Below, in pieces: positions 35,033-43,359 of a stretch of 64,000 nt of DNA. The position numbers were made by a program, and so were the translations under genes. The notes under the pieces were generated by a model. The model saw nothing but the letters and a program-made list of their open reading frames with translations. It searched no databases and was not told where the DNA came from. This DNA is from Cryobacterium soli (GTDB lineage Bacteria > Actinomycetota > Actinomycetes > Actinomycetales > Microbacteriaceae). Positions within the stretch are counted from its first letter, which is position 1, and every line of letters begins with the position of its first letter. Location of the stretch: positions 744,001 through 808,000 of the forward strand of contig NZ_CP030033.1 of NCBI RefSeq assembly GCF_003611035.1, written 5' to 3'.

Positions 35033-36460
35033 CTACTCCCCTACGGTGCTCACGAGCGGCACATGCCCCTTGGCCGGTTCGGTCAGCCAGACCGACACTA
35101 TCGCGCCCAGCACCGCCAGGCCGATGAGCACCCAGCCCACCACGTGGAAGGAATCGATGGTGGCCGCAAGCGTGGTGCCGCCGGCCACGAGGGAGCCGAG
35201 GATGCTCACTCCGATCGAGCCGCCCAGCCGCTGGGTGATGTTGAAGAGGGTGTTGCCGTCGGCGAGCTGGTCCTCCGGCAGCGGCGCGAGCATGGCCACG
35301 AGCAGCGGGGTGGTGACGAAGCCGATGGCGATCGCGCGCCCGGAGAGCATCAGCGCGGTGCCCCACAGCGGGGTGTCCTGCTCCAGGAAGAGCAGGAAGA
35401 CGCTGGAGATCGCCAGCACCACGAAGCCGAACGCCACGAGCATCCGAAGGGGGATGCGTGCGGAGAGTTTCTGCCCCACGACGGTTCCGACGCCCATGAT
35501 GATGCCCTGCGGCAGCAGTGCCAGCCCGGTCTCCACCGCGGAGTAGCCCTGCACGGACTGGGTGAAGATCGGCATCAGGAACACGGTGCCGAACGCGATC
35601 ACCGAGCAGAGCACCTGCAGCAGCAGGGCCAACGCGGAGTTCTTGTGCCGGATCATCTGCACGTCCACGGCCGGATGGGCGTGCCGCAGCGCCCAGAACG
35701 TGTACAGCACCAGCAGCACCAGGCCACCGGCCAGCGGCAGGTAGGAGATCGGGCTGTCCCAGCCCTCTGACGTGCCCTCGGTGGCCCCGAGCAGCGCGGC
35801 GGTGAGACCCACCGCGAGCAAGGCAAAGCCCACCGGGTCGAACCGGATGCCGGGGTTCGGCGCCGCCCCGATTCCCTTCGGGATCCGCACGAGCAGCAAC
35901 AGGCCGATGATGCCGACGGGCACGTTCACAAGGAAGATCCAGCGCCAGCCGCCCGCGCCGATGAGCAGGCCGCCCAGGGTGGGCCCGAGGGCCGGGGCGA
36001 GGAAGAGCACGAGCGCGGCGGAGATCGGGATCTTGCCGCCGCCGATACCGTCTTTGCCGAGCAGGATGCTCAACGCCAGCGGCACGAGGGGCGCCCCGAC
36101 GAAGCCCTGCAACGCACGGGCGGCGATGAGGAACTCGATGTTCGGTGCGATCGCACAGCCGGCCGACACCAGGACGAACAGGATCATGCTCACCGTGTAG
36201 ACCCGCATGGTACCGAACCGCTTGGCCAGATAGGCGGTGACCGAGAGGGAGACGCCCAGGGCGAGGAGGTAACCGCTGACCACCCACTGCACGGCCTTGA
36301 GATCGGCGCCGAGCTCGGTGGCGATGTCGGGCACCGCCACGTTGACGATGCTGGAGTCGATCATGCTCAGCAACGGCCCGATCAGCAGGCCGTACCGGGC
36401 GACCGCGCCGAGCGGGCTCGAGGTGCCGCGAGTGCGTGCGGCGGAGCGGGTGGTGGTCAT
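35033..36460 (-). CDS. DHA2-type MFS drug efflux transporter
   Basis: Fourteen-helix EmrB/QacA (DHA2) multidrug exporter, 475 aa. Signatures: MIDSSIVNVAVPDIATELGADLKAVQWVVSGYLLALG in TM1/2 (motif D1 LDSTIVNVALP-like), the motif-A-like loop AYLAKRFGTMRVYTVS, ALQGFVGAPLVPLALSILL, and motif C APALGPTLGGLL. Its ATG overlaps the stop of the upstream PadR regulator by 4 bases (ATGA), so regulator and pump form one operon. The drug or solvent substrate is not predictable. Confidence 0.92.
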   Translation of the reverse strand: MTTTRSAARTRGTSSPLGAVARYGLLIGPLLSMIDSSIVNVAVPDIATELGADLKAVQWVVSGYLLALGVSLSVTAYLAKRFGTMRVYTVSMILFVLVSAGCAIAPNIEFLIAARALQGFVGAPLVPLALSILLGKDGIGGGKIPISAALVLFLAPALGPTLGGLLIGAGGWRWIFLVNVPVGIIGLLLLVRIPKGIGAAPNPGIRFDPVGFALLAVGLTAALLGATEGTSEGWDSPISYLPLAGGLVLLVLYTFWALRHAHPAVDVQMIRHKNSALALLLQVLCSVIAFGTVFLMPIFTQSVQGYSAVETGLALLPQGIIMGVGTVVGQKLSARIPLRMLVAFGFVVLAISSVFLLFLEQDTPLWGTALMLSGRAIAIGFVTTPLLVAMLAPLPEDQLADGNTLFNITQRLGGSIGVSILGSLVAGGTTLAATIDSFHVVGWVLIGLAVLGAIVSVWLTEPAKGHVPLVSTVGE

Positions 36461-37020
36461 CGGGTGCCTTCGGTGTCGGGGGTGACGGACGGAGTCGTGG
36501 TGGTGGGCACGCGCATCCCGCGCAGTTCGTCGACCCAGCGGCGTTCGGTCTCGAGGGTCGCCACGAGATGCTCCATGGCGAGTGATCGCCAGGCGCCGGT
36601 GGGCGAGGCGACCGCGTCGGCCAGAACGGCGTGCGCTTGCTCGAGCCGCGCAGCCAAGGCTGCCGCGCGGGCGTCGAGGATGCTCTGCCGGCCGGTGGGA
36701 GTGATCTCGGCGAAGAAGTTCAGCCGGGCCAGGAACTCCTCCTCGTTTCCGGCGAGCGCGGCCGGGAGAGTGGAGATGAGCTCGGTAAGCAGGACCCGGC
36801 CGTGATCGGTGATGGCGTAGATGGTGCGCGCGGGCCGGCCTTCCTGGGCCTCGTGCACGCTCGAGACGGCACCCGACTCCTCGAACCGGCGCAGGATCGG
36901 GTAGAGCGAGTTGTTACTCAGCCGGGTCGTGGTGGGGCGCTGCACCCGTTGCTTGAGCTCGTACCCGTGCACAGGCCCGGCCCGCAGGTTGCTGAGAATC
37001 AGGATGTCCAGAAGCGCCAT
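36457..37020 (-). CDS. PadR family regulator of the DHA2 pump
   Basis: PadR/AcrR-C-type repressor of about 187 aa. The winged helix is MALLDILILSNLRAGPVHGYELKQRVQ and the recognition segment SNNSLYPILRRFEESGAVS, with wing RPARTIYAITDHG. A long helical C-terminal (Vir-like) domain of about 90 residues follows. ATG 37020 is favoured; GTG 37029 adds three residues. It is upstream of and overlaps the efflux gene, so the usual model is repression of its own operon with drug-induced release. A palindrome just upstream is the likely operator. Confidence 0.9.
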   Translation of the reverse strand: MALLDILILSNLRAGPVHGYELKQRVQRPTTTRLSNNSLYPILRRFEESGAVSSVHEAQEGRPARTIYAITDHGRVLLTELISTLPAALAGNEEEFLARLNFFAEITPTGRQSILDARAAALAARLEQAHAVLADAVASPTGAWRSLAMEHLVATLETERRWVDELRGMRVPTTTTPSVTPDTEGTR

Positions 37021-37028
37021 GTCGTCCA

Positions 37029-37039
37029 CTATGACATAG
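37029..37039 (-). promoter_or_regulatory. 11-bp palindrome upstream of PadR/DHA2 operon
   Basis: CTATGACATAG (plus strand) is a perfect palindrome around a single central base, 9 bases upstream of the PadR ATG at 37020. PadR proteins commonly bind short ATG/CAT palindromes over their own promoter, so this is a candidate operator. CATAGT on the minus strand overlaps it and lies 7 bases before the ATG, suggesting a leaderless transcript whose -10 is covered by the operator. Confidence 0.45.
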
Positions 37040-37059
37040 GTCAGCCTGGACTAGGTACG

Positions 37060-37088
37060 TTGACCGCCCGGCTGAGCCGGGCAACACT
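37060..37088 (+). promoter_or_regulatory. Candidate promoter of the PPK2 gene
   Basis: TTGACC (37060-37065) and AACACT (37083-37088) are spaced by 17 bases. The spacer itself is a 7-bp inverted repeat (GCCCGGC/GCCGGGC), which could be bound by a regulator. A short ACCCCC/GGGGGT hairpin (37100-37114) lies in the predicted leader before the ribosome site GAGGAGG (37122-37128). Confidence 0.5.
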
Positions 37089-37133
37089 GTGCAGCGTGGA
37101 CCCCCAATGGGGGTGGTCGACGAGGAGGTGCCC

Positions 37134-37934
37134 GTGGGCGACAAGAAGAACGCCGGCAGCGACAAGATGCGGCGCAAGGACTACGAGGCCGAGCTGGCCA
37201 TCCTGCAGGGCCGGCTCGTCTCCCTGCAGGAGTGGGTGAAGCGCACCGGCGCCAAGGTCTGCATCGTCTTCGAGGGCCGCGACACCGCCGGCAAGGGCGG
37301 CACGATCAAGCGCATCGTCGAGCGGGTCAGCCCCCGGGTGTTCCGGGTGGTGGCGCTGCCCTCCCCCACCGAGCGGGAAAAGACCCAGATGTACATCCAG
37401 CGCTACCTGGCGCATTTCCCCGCCGCCGGCGAGGTGGTCATCTTCGACCGCAGCTGGTACAACCGAGCCGGTGTGGAACGCGTGATGGGCTTCTGCACGC
37501 CGCAGCAGACCGAGGACTTCCTGCGGATGGCGCCGCTGGTCGAGCGGGCCATGGTCGACTCCGGCATCATCCTGCTCAAGTACTGGCTCGAGGTCAGTGA
37601 GGACGAGCAGACCCGGCGTCTGGAGAGCCGGATCAATGATCCCCGCAAGACCTGGAAACTCTCCGCGATGGACATCGAGTCCTACGGACGCTGGTACGAC
37701 TACTCCCGGGCCAGGGATGCCATGTTCCAGGCCACGGATGTGGGCGCCGCACCCTGGTACATCGCCCACACCGACGACAAGAAGCGCGGCCGGCTCAACA
37801 TCATCAGCCACCTGCTCAGCCAGGTGCCCTACGAGGCCGAGCCGACGCCCGACGTGAAGCTGCCACACCGGCAGAAGCCCGGCGACTACCAAGAGCCCAC
37901 GCTCACCCTGCGGCAGATTCCCACGCCGTTCTAG
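37134..37934 (+). CDS. ppk2: Polyphosphate kinase 2 (PPK2 family)
   Basis: Short, single-domain PPK2 of 266 aa that transfers phosphate between polyphosphate and nucleotides. Walker A is EGRDTAGKGGTIKR (47-60); the Walker B/lid region is FDRSWYNRAGVERVMGF (104-120), with the conserved Asp, Arg and Trp; LEVSEDEQTRRLESRINDPRKTWKLS and WYDYSRARDAMFQATD complete the class I signature. The substrate nucleotide (GDP, ADP or AMP) is not readable. GTG 37134 is chosen because GAGGAGG ends 5 bases before it; the open frame extends to 37089. It is 48 bases upstream of the P-ATPase on the same strand. Confidence 0.93.
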   Translation: MGDKKNAGSDKMRRKDYEAELAILQGRLVSLQEWVKRTGAKVCIVFEGRDTAGKGGTIKRIVERVSPRVFRVVALPSPTEREKTQMYIQRYLAHFPAAGEVVIFDRSWYNRAGVERVMGFCTPQQTEDFLRMAPLVERAMVDSGIILLKYWLEVSEDEQTRRLESRINDPRKTWKLSAMDIESYGRWYDYSRARDAMFQATDVGAAPWYIAHTDDKKRGRLNIISHLLSQVPYEAEPTPDVKLPHRQKPGDYQEPTLTLRQIPTPF

Positions 37935-37982
37935 GCCGCATCCGTTCTGCTACGGCCCACTGTTACGCCCGAGGAGCACACC

Positions 37983-40706
37983 ATGACCGACAAAGCCCGA
38001 ACCATGCCGGCGGCGCCGACCGTGAGTTGGTTCGCGGTGCCGGTTGCGGAAACGGCGGACCGGTTGGAGGTGCGCCCGGGCGAGGGGCTCAGCAGTGCAG
38101 AGGCGCAGCAGCGGCTGAAGCAGTACGGGTCGAATGTGCTCGCCGAGGTGAAGCCCGAATCCGTGTGGACCAAGTTCTTCAAGCACTACCGGGACTACAT
38201 GCAGATCGTGCTGGTGGGCGCCGCCCTGGTCAGCCTGCTCATCGGCGAGTTCCGCACCGCCGTGGGCCTGACCGTGCTCACACTCTTCAATGCCTGGCTC
38301 GGCTACCGGCAGGAGAGCAAGGCGGAGGCGGCAGCGGCGTCGCTGGGCAGCATGATGAAGGCGGTGGCCAAGGTGCGCCGCGACGGCGATGTCACCGAAG
38401 TGCCTGCCGACCAGCTCGTGCCCGGCGATATCGTGGTGGTGGATGCCGGCGACCGGGTACCCGCCGACGGCCGGGTGCTCGTCGCGGCCACCCTACAGGT
38501 CGAGGAGGGCGCGCTCACCGGTGAGAGCGTGGCGGTGGAAAAGGACGCCGGGGTCATCGACCGGCCGGATGTCGCGCTCGGCGACCGGGTCAACCTCGTT
38601 TTCATGAACACCAACGTCACCCGGGGACACGGGGAGATTCTCGTCACCACCACCGGCATGGGCTCCGAGGTCGGTCACATCGCGAACCTGCTCTCGCAGC
38701 AGAAGATCGAGAAGACCCCGCTGACCAAACAGGTGGACCGGCTCACTCTGTTCATCATCTTCGCGGCCCTGTTCGCGTTCCTGGTGATCGTGATCACGGG
38801 CCTGATCCAGGGCGAGTCGTTCACGGTGCTGTTCGGCATCGGGGTGGCGCTCGCCGTGGGTTCGATCCCCGATGCCCTGCCCGCGGTAGTCACCACGATC
38901 CTCAGCGTGGGCTCGGTGAACATGGCCAAGAAGAACGCCATCATGAAGGTGCTGCCGGCGGTCGAGACCCTCGGCTCCACCTCGGCGATCAACTCCGACA
39001 AGACCGGCACTCTCACCCTCAACCAGATGACGGTGCGGGAGTTCAGCACCGTGCAGCACCGCTACACCGTCACCGGGGAGGGCTATGACTTCGACGGGCA
39101 GGTGCAGCGCACGGTCGGCGATGCCGAACGCGACCTCGACTACGTGATGTTCTCCTGCGCCCTCTGCAACGACTCCGACATCCAGAACGGCCAGGTGATC
39201 GGCGACCCCACCGAGGCGGCGCTCTACGTGCTCGCGCAGAAGGGCGGCGTCGATGTGCGGGAGTTCCGCCGCAGCCACCCCAGGGTGGCGTCGGTACCCT
39301 TCGACTCCGACTACAAGTTCATGGCCACCTTCCACCGCATGCCCGGTGCCGACGGCAGGCCCGTCATCCGGGCCTACGTCAAGGGGGCGCCCGATGTGCT
39401 CCTGGCCCGGTCCACGACCGGCCGGATGCCCGGTGGCCGGGGCGCGCCGCTCACCGAGGAGGCTCGCGGCCTGGTGCTCGCCGAGAACGAGCGCATCGCC
39501 GGCCAGGGCCGCCGCGTGCTCGCCCTGGCGCAGCGAGAGTTCGACCCGGCCACCTTCGACCCCACTGGCGACCTGATGGCCCTGATGCAGGACCTGGAGC
39601 TGTGCGCGCTGATCGGGGAGGTCGACCCGCCCCGTGCCGAGGCCGTCGCCGCGATCGCCGAGGCCAAGCGGGCCGGCATCCGGGTGCGGATGATCACCGG
39701 TGACCACGCCGTGACGGCGGCGGCGATCGCCACCGAGCTGGGCATCCCGGGTGACGCGGTGACCGGAGCTGAATTCGCCGCCATGAGCGACGCCGAGGCG
39801 GACAGCCGGGTCGAGTCGATCGGCGTGATCGCCCGCGTGGCGCCCGAGCACAAGGTGCGTCTGGTGGAGGTGCTGCGCCGCCGCGGCAACATCGTGGCCA
39901 TGACCGGGGACGGCGTGAACGACGCGCCCGCCATCGCTGCGGCCGACATCGGCATCGCCATGGGTATCACCGGCACCGATGTGGCCAAGGGGGCGGCCAA
40001 GATGATCCTCGCCGACGACAACTTCGCCACCATCATCGCCGCGGTGGAAGAGGGCCGCCTGGTCTACGACAACCTGCAGAAGTTCATCCGCATCCAGGTC
40101 GCCAACCTGTTCATGTTCATCCTCGCGTTCATCGGGTCGTCACTCTTCGCCATCGCCGGCACCGCCCTGCTCAGCCCCGCCCAGGTGCTCTGGATCCACC
40201 TGGCCGTCGTCGCGCCGATCGGCGCCGTGATGGGCCTGGACCTGTCCACCCCGGGCATCATGGACAAGAAGCCCCGCCCGTTCAACCAGCCGATCATCGT
40301 GCGCTCCATGATGATCCGCCTTCTCATCACGGGGCTCTACATGGCCGCGGCCACCCTGGTGCTGGTGCAGATTGGCAAGACCAGTTACGATTCCCTGGTA
40401 CTCGGCCAGACCATGGCGCTGGTGGGGCTCAGCCTGATGAACATCGCCGTGGCGCTCAACCTGCGCTACCCCACCGAGAGCGCGTTCGGCCCGTCCACCC
40501 TCGCCAACCCCAAGCTGCTGTGGGCGTTCGCCTGGGCCGTCGTCGGCTCGCTGCTGATCACCCAGATCCGGGTGCTGCAGGATGCGTTCGCCACCGTCGC
40601 CCTCACCGGAGCGCAGTGGCTGCTCTGTCTGGCGCCAGCCGTGCTGCTCCTGCTGCTCGGCGAGCTGGGCAAGCTCATCCTCCGCACCCGCCGCCGCCGC
40701 TCCTAG
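37983..40706 (+). CDS. Cation-translocating P-type ATPase (P2A, Ca2+-type, CtpF-like)
   Basis: Membrane cation pump of 907 aa with N-terminal cation-ATPase domain, actuator, phosphorylation/nucleotide and C-terminal membrane domains. The TGES loop is LTGESVAVEK; the phosphorylation site is DKTGTLT with D339; the nucleotide region holds KGAPDVLL; the hinge is MTGDGVNDAPAI (about residue 640). Ten helices are visible. The ion-site motif in TM4 reads IPDALP (about 293-298) in place of the IPEGLP of SERCA-type pumps, so the ligand Glu is replaced by Asp; ion selectivity is therefore uncertain. It probably shares a transcript with PPK2. AGGAG precedes the ATG. Confidence 0.92.
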   Translation: MTDKARTMPAAPTVSWFAVPVAETADRLEVRPGEGLSSAEAQQRLKQYGSNVLAEVKPESVWTKFFKHYRDYMQIVLVGAALVSLLIGEFRTAVGLTVLTLFNAWLGYRQESKAEAAAASLGSMMKAVAKVRRDGDVTEVPADQLVPGDIVVVDAGDRVPADGRVLVAATLQVEEGALTGESVAVEKDAGVIDRPDVALGDRVNLVFMNTNVTRGHGEILVTTTGMGSEVGHIANLLSQQKIEKTPLTKQVDRLTLFIIFAALFAFLVIVITGLIQGESFTVLFGIGVALAVGSIPDALPAVVTTILSVGSVNMAKKNAIMKVLPAVETLGSTSAINSDKTGTLTLNQMTVREFSTVQHRYTVTGEGYDFDGQVQRTVGDAERDLDYVMFSCALCNDSDIQNGQVIGDPTEAALYVLAQKGGVDVREFRRSHPRVASVPFDSDYKFMATFHRMPGADGRPVIRAYVKGAPDVLLARSTTGRMPGGRGAPLTEEARGLVLAENERIAGQGRRVLALAQREFDPATFDPTGDLMALMQDLELCALIGEVDPPRAEAVAAIAEAKRAGIRVRMITGDHAVTAAAIATELGIPGDAVTGAEFAAMSDAEADSRVESIGVIARVAPEHKVRLVEVLRRRGNIVAMTGDGVNDAPAIAAADIGIAMGITGTDVAKGAAKMILADDNFATIIAAVEEGRLVYDNLQKFIRIQVANLFMFILAFIGSSLFAIAGTALLSPAQVLWIHLAVVAPIGAVMGLDLSTPGIMDKKPRPFNQPIIVRSMMIRLLITGLYMAAATLVLVQIGKTSYDSLVLGQTMALVGLSLMNIAVALNLRYPTESAFGPSTLANPKLLWAFAWAVVGSLLITQIRVLQDAFATVALTGAQWLLCLAPAVLLLLLGELGKLILRTRRRRS

Positions 40707-40763
40707 CCGAGTTGCGGCAAAGCACCCCCTCCCGCGTCGCGAAAGGGCATTTCGCCGCAAGTG
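40707..40763. repeat. Imperfect palindromic element, copy 1
   Basis: Immediately after the P-ATPase stop. The left arm CCGAGTTGCGGCAAAGC and the right arm GCATTTCGCCGCAAGT form an imperfect inverted repeat whose inner arms TTGCGGC (40712-40718) and GCCGCAA (40754-40760) pair perfectly. It resembles copy 2, 74 bases downstream, so this is a repeated element rather than a chance terminator. Confidence 0.6.
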
Positions 40764-40780
40764 ACGGATACACCCCCACG

Positions 40781-40838
40781 CCGAGTTGCGCCATAGTGCC
40801 CTGTTAGACGCTCCAAAGCGGCACTTCGCCACAAGTCG
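40781..40838. repeat. Imperfect palindromic element, copy 2
   Basis: The second copy starts with the same CCGAGTTGCG and ends in the related CGCCACAAGT, with GTGCC (40796-40800) pairing GGCAC (40820-40824). The loop sequence is unlike copy 1 while the arms co-vary, as expected for a small dispersed palindrome. It ends about 45 bases before the start of the HemG-like flavodoxin gene. Confidence 0.6.
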
Positions 40839-40882
40839 CGACCGGGGCGCTCACCTACCCATCCACATCCCAGGAGGAGATC

Positions 40883-41425
40883 ATGACGGTACTCGTCGGG
40901 TATTCGAGCAAGTACGGCGCCACCGAGGGCATCGCGGAGCGGATCGCCGCCGCGTTGCAGTCGGCGGGGGTCGACGCGGAGGCGCATCCGGTGCGCGACG
41001 TGCACGACCCGTCCCGGTTCGACGCGTTCGTGATCGGCGCCTCCGCCTACATGGGCTCGTGGCGGAAGGACGCCACCCGGTTCGTGCAGCATCACCGGGA
41101 TCTCTTGACCGCCCGGCCGGTCTGGCTGTTCAGCAGCGGCCCGCTCGGTACCGAGAAGACGGATGACCAGGGTCGCGACATGCTCACCCAGGCCGTGCCG
41201 AAGCAGTTCGCCGAGTTCACCGACTCCCTCTCGCCGCGGGGCACGCAGGTGTTCTACGGTGCCATGGACACGTCGAAGCTCCGCGGCCGGGACCGGCTGG
41301 TCGGCAAGATCCCCGCCGTGGAGAAGATCCTGCCCGACGGCGACTTCCGGGACTGGTCGGCCATCGACGCCTGGGCACACAGCATCGCCCAAGACCTGTC
41401 CCCCAGTCCGCGAACTGCGAGCTGA
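40883..41425 (+). CDS. Flavodoxin-domain protein (menaquinone-dependent protoporphyrinogen oxidase-like)
   Basis: Flavodoxin-like protein, 180 aa, with the long-chain HemG-type layout. The FMN phosphate loop is GYSSKYGATEGIAERI (6-21); further landmarks are DAFVIGASAYMGSWRKDATRFVQHH and LFSSGPLGTEKTDDQG. HemG uses menaquinone to oxidise protoporphyrinogen, but many such proteins have other roles, and no haem genes are adjacent. AGGAGGAG lies 5 bases before the ATG. Its last codons overlap the left arm of a palindromic element. Together with the P-ATPase and PPK2 it forms a stress-like cluster. Confidence 0.82.
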   Translation: MTVLVGYSSKYGATEGIAERIAAALQSAGVDAEAHPVRDVHDPSRFDAFVIGASAYMGSWRKDATRFVQHHRDLLTARPVWLFSSGPLGTEKTDDQGRDMLTQAVPKQFAEFTDSLSPRGTQVFYGAMDTSKLRGRDRLVGKIPAVEKILPDGDFRDWSAIDAWAHSIAQDLSPSPRTAS

Positions 41426-41470
41426 GCTTCACAAATCCCGAAAACTTGGGACTTTTCTCGCAGTTCGCGG
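41408..41470. repeat. 63-base palindrome overlapping the end of the flavodoxin gene
   Basis: Perfect 14-base arms (41408-41421 CCGCGAACTGCGAG, 41457-41470 its complement) plus an inner pair AAATCCC/GGGACTTTT. The left arm is inside the last codons and stop of the flavodoxin gene. It can act as a bidirectional terminator toward the convergent ArfB gene, and its design (GCGAACTGCGAG arms, AT-rich loop) is like a mobile intergenic palindrome. Confidence 0.6.
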
Positions 41471-41503
41471 CGGTGTATCGGGGCTGGCGGCCGGGCGGAG
41501 GGG

Positions 41504-41926
41504 TTACTCGGCGGCGGGGCGCCGGCGGTTCTGCTTGGTGGCCGAGCGTTGCTGCTTGGCGGCGAGGTGACGCCGGCCGGAACCGCGGGTGGGCTTGGTC
41601 GCCCGTCGGCTGGGCCCGTCCGGCGCCAGCCCCGCGGCAACGAGTTCGGCGAGCTTGACCAACGCGATCTCCCGGTTGCGCAGTTGCGAGCGCTGCTCGG
41701 AGGCGGCGATGGTGACCACCCCGCCGACCAGGCGCCGATCCAGGCGATCGAGCAGCAGCATCCGCTGGTCGTCCGTGAGTACCGCGGACTCGGCGATGTT
41801 CCAGGACACCTGAACCCGGCTGTCCGAGGTGTTCACGTGCTGGCCGCCGGGGCCCGACGACCTGGAGAACCGCCAGCCGAGTTCCGTCGCCGGAATCGTG
41901 AGCGCGGGCGATACCTCAAGATCCAT
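41504..41926 (-). CDS. arfB: ArfB (YaeJ)-type peptidyl-tRNA hydrolase / release-factor-like protein
   Basis: Ribosome-rescue hydrolase of 140 aa. It is a shortened class I release factor with the catalytic GGQ in FSRSSGPGGQHVNTSDSRVQ (GGQ at 27-29). The NREIALVKLAELV core and a basic disordered tail (GSGRRHLAAKQQRSATKQNRRRP) that inserts into the empty mRNA channel are present. It frees stalled ribosomes by cleaving peptidyl-tRNA. ATG 41926 begins the domain; the upstream open frame to 41980 is not protein-like. It is the last gene on the minus strand before the palindrome. Confidence 0.88.
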   Translation of the reverse strand: MDLEVSPALTIPATELGWRFSRSSGPGGQHVNTSDSRVQVSWNIAESAVLTDDQRMLLLDRLDRRLVGGVVTIAASEQRSQLRNREIALVKLAELVAAGLAPDGPSRRATKPTRGSGRRHLAAKQQRSATKQNRRRPAAE

Positions 41927-42037
41927 GCGTCTAGCGTGACACGAACCGGCGCCCGCCGGTGCCAACGGATGTCGGGTCATCCGCCGAATCCGGTACCCAC
42001 GTGTGTCAGAACATCCGCCCGAAGCCAGGGCGGCAGG

Positions 42038-42805
42038 TCAGAACAGCGGCCAGGGCACCGCGGGCATCTCGCCCTCTGGTTCGGGGAAACGGGCGCGGGT
42101 GCGCAACCGGTCGCAGCGGGCGGCCAACGCGGCCAGCTCGGCCGGGGTGAGCAGGCCGGCCAGGATAGCGCCGAGGGCGCCGTCCAACGCCGCGCTGACC
42201 CGGTCGATACCGGCGAGTTCGTCGATGCTGAGCTCGTCACCGATCCAGCCCCAGAGCACGGTGCGCAGTTTGTGGTCGGTGTGGAAGGTGAGGCCGTGGT
42301 CGACGCCGTGCCGGTGGCCGTCGGTCATCGGCAGGATGTGCGCGCCCTTGCGGTCGGCGTTGTTCACCACGATGTCGAACACGGCCATCCGACGCAGCGC
42401 CGTCGTGTCCTCGTGGATGAGCGAGACCAGCCGGTCGTTTTCGTCGCGGCCCTCGAGCACCTGGCGCCAGTCGTCGGGCACGGCGTCGGACGACACGAGG
42501 TCGACGGCTTCCTGGTCGGGGTCCGCTTCCTGCCACAGCTGCACCATGCCCGGACCCATCGGCCCGTCCCGCAGCCAGGTGCGGGGCACGACATTCCAGC
42601 CGAACGTCTGCGAGACCAGGTAGGCCGCCACCTCGCGGCTGGCCAGGTCGCCGTCGGGGAAGTCCCAGAGCGGGCTCTCACCGGCCACCGGTTTGTACAC
42701 GACGGCGACCCCGTCGATGGTGCCGAAGAAAGTGGCGTTGGACGCCGTCGTGATCCGGCCGGTGAGCTCGAGGGCACCGGCGAGAGGATCGTCCTCCGGC
42801 GGCAT
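42038..42805 (-). CDS. SCO1664 family protein (HipA/PI3-kinase-like fold)
   Basis: A 255-aa protein of the SCO1664 family, conserved in actinobacteria. It has a kinase-like start (VYKPVAGESPLWDFPDGDLASREVAAYLVS) and the signature EDTTALRRMAVFDIVVNNADRKGAHIL (residues 145-175), which resembles the catalytic loop of PI3K/HipA-like kinases (NNADRK). Substrate unknown. Its ATG overlaps the DUF3090 stop by one base, and the frame upstream of 42805 is not used. The conserved order MSMEG_4193 - DUF3090 - SCO1664 is kept. Confidence 0.85.
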   Translation of the reverse strand: MPPEDDPLAGALELTGRITTASNATFFGTIDGVAVVYKPVAGESPLWDFPDGDLASREVAAYLVSQTFGWNVVPRTWLRDGPMGPGMVQLWQEADPDQEAVDLVSSDAVPDDWRQVLEGRDENDRLVSLIHEDTTALRRMAVFDIVVNNADRKGAHILPMTDGHRHGVDHGLTFHTDHKLRTVLWGWIGDELSIDELAGIDRVSAALDGALGAILAGLLTPAELAALAARCDRLRTRARFPEPEGEMPAVPWPLF

Positions 42806-43350
42806 CACTCGCCGGGCAGCGGGCAGATGTGGCCGTCGGCGTCGATGGGGTTGCCGCAGAGCGGGCACATGGGCCGGCCGGCGCCCACCACTTCGCGGGT
42901 GCGCTTGGCGAACGCGCGGGCGGTGCCCACGGGCATCCGCACCATCAGGGTCTCCCCCGGCTCGAGCGCCTCCGGGTCGAGTTCGGGGGTGCCCTCGTCG
43001 TCGAACCGGTACGCCTCGAGCACGATCTGCACCGTCGACGGGTCCCAGCCCAGGCTCATGGCGGCCGTGCGGAACTCCTCCTCAACGGGCTGCTCCAGCG
43101 GATCGTTGTCGACAAGCTCGACCGGGGTGCTGGTGGGGATGCTGAACGGGTTACCCTCGTGGGCCATCAGCTGGTCGAGGATCTCGTCGATCTTCTCGGC
43201 GACCAGCGCCGACTGCTGCTTCTCCAGCGCGATGCTGACGATCCGCGGCCCGGTGCGCACCTGCAGATAGAAGGTGCGAGAGCCGGGCGGGCCGACCGTA
43301 CCGATGACGACCCGATCCGGCCAGGCGAACTCATGGACGATTGTAGGCAT
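42805..43350 (-). CDS. DUF3090 domain-containing protein
   Basis: Soluble 181-aa protein of the DUF3090 (YjbI-like) family, typical of actinobacteria: IVHEFAWPDRVVIGTVGPPGSRTFYLQVRTG at the start, then LEKQQSALVAEKIDEILDQL and a final zinc-ribbon-like tail CPLCGNPIDADGHICP (164-179) with two CxxC-type pairs. Function unknown; the Cys tail suggests zinc binding. TAAAAT lies exactly 6 bases before the ATG, so it may have its own leaderless promoter in addition to read-through from the phosphatase gene 9 bases upstream. Confidence 0.87.
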   Translation of the reverse strand: MPTIVHEFAWPDRVVIGTVGPPGSRTFYLQVRTGPRIVSIALEKQQSALVAEKIDEILDQLMAHEGNPFSIPTSTPVELVDNDPLEQPVEEEFRTAAMSLGWDPSTVQIVLEAYRFDDEGTPELDPEALEPGETLMVRMPVGTARAFAKRTREVVGAGRPMCPLCGNPIDADGHICPLPGE

Positions 43351-43359
43351 GGAGGTATT

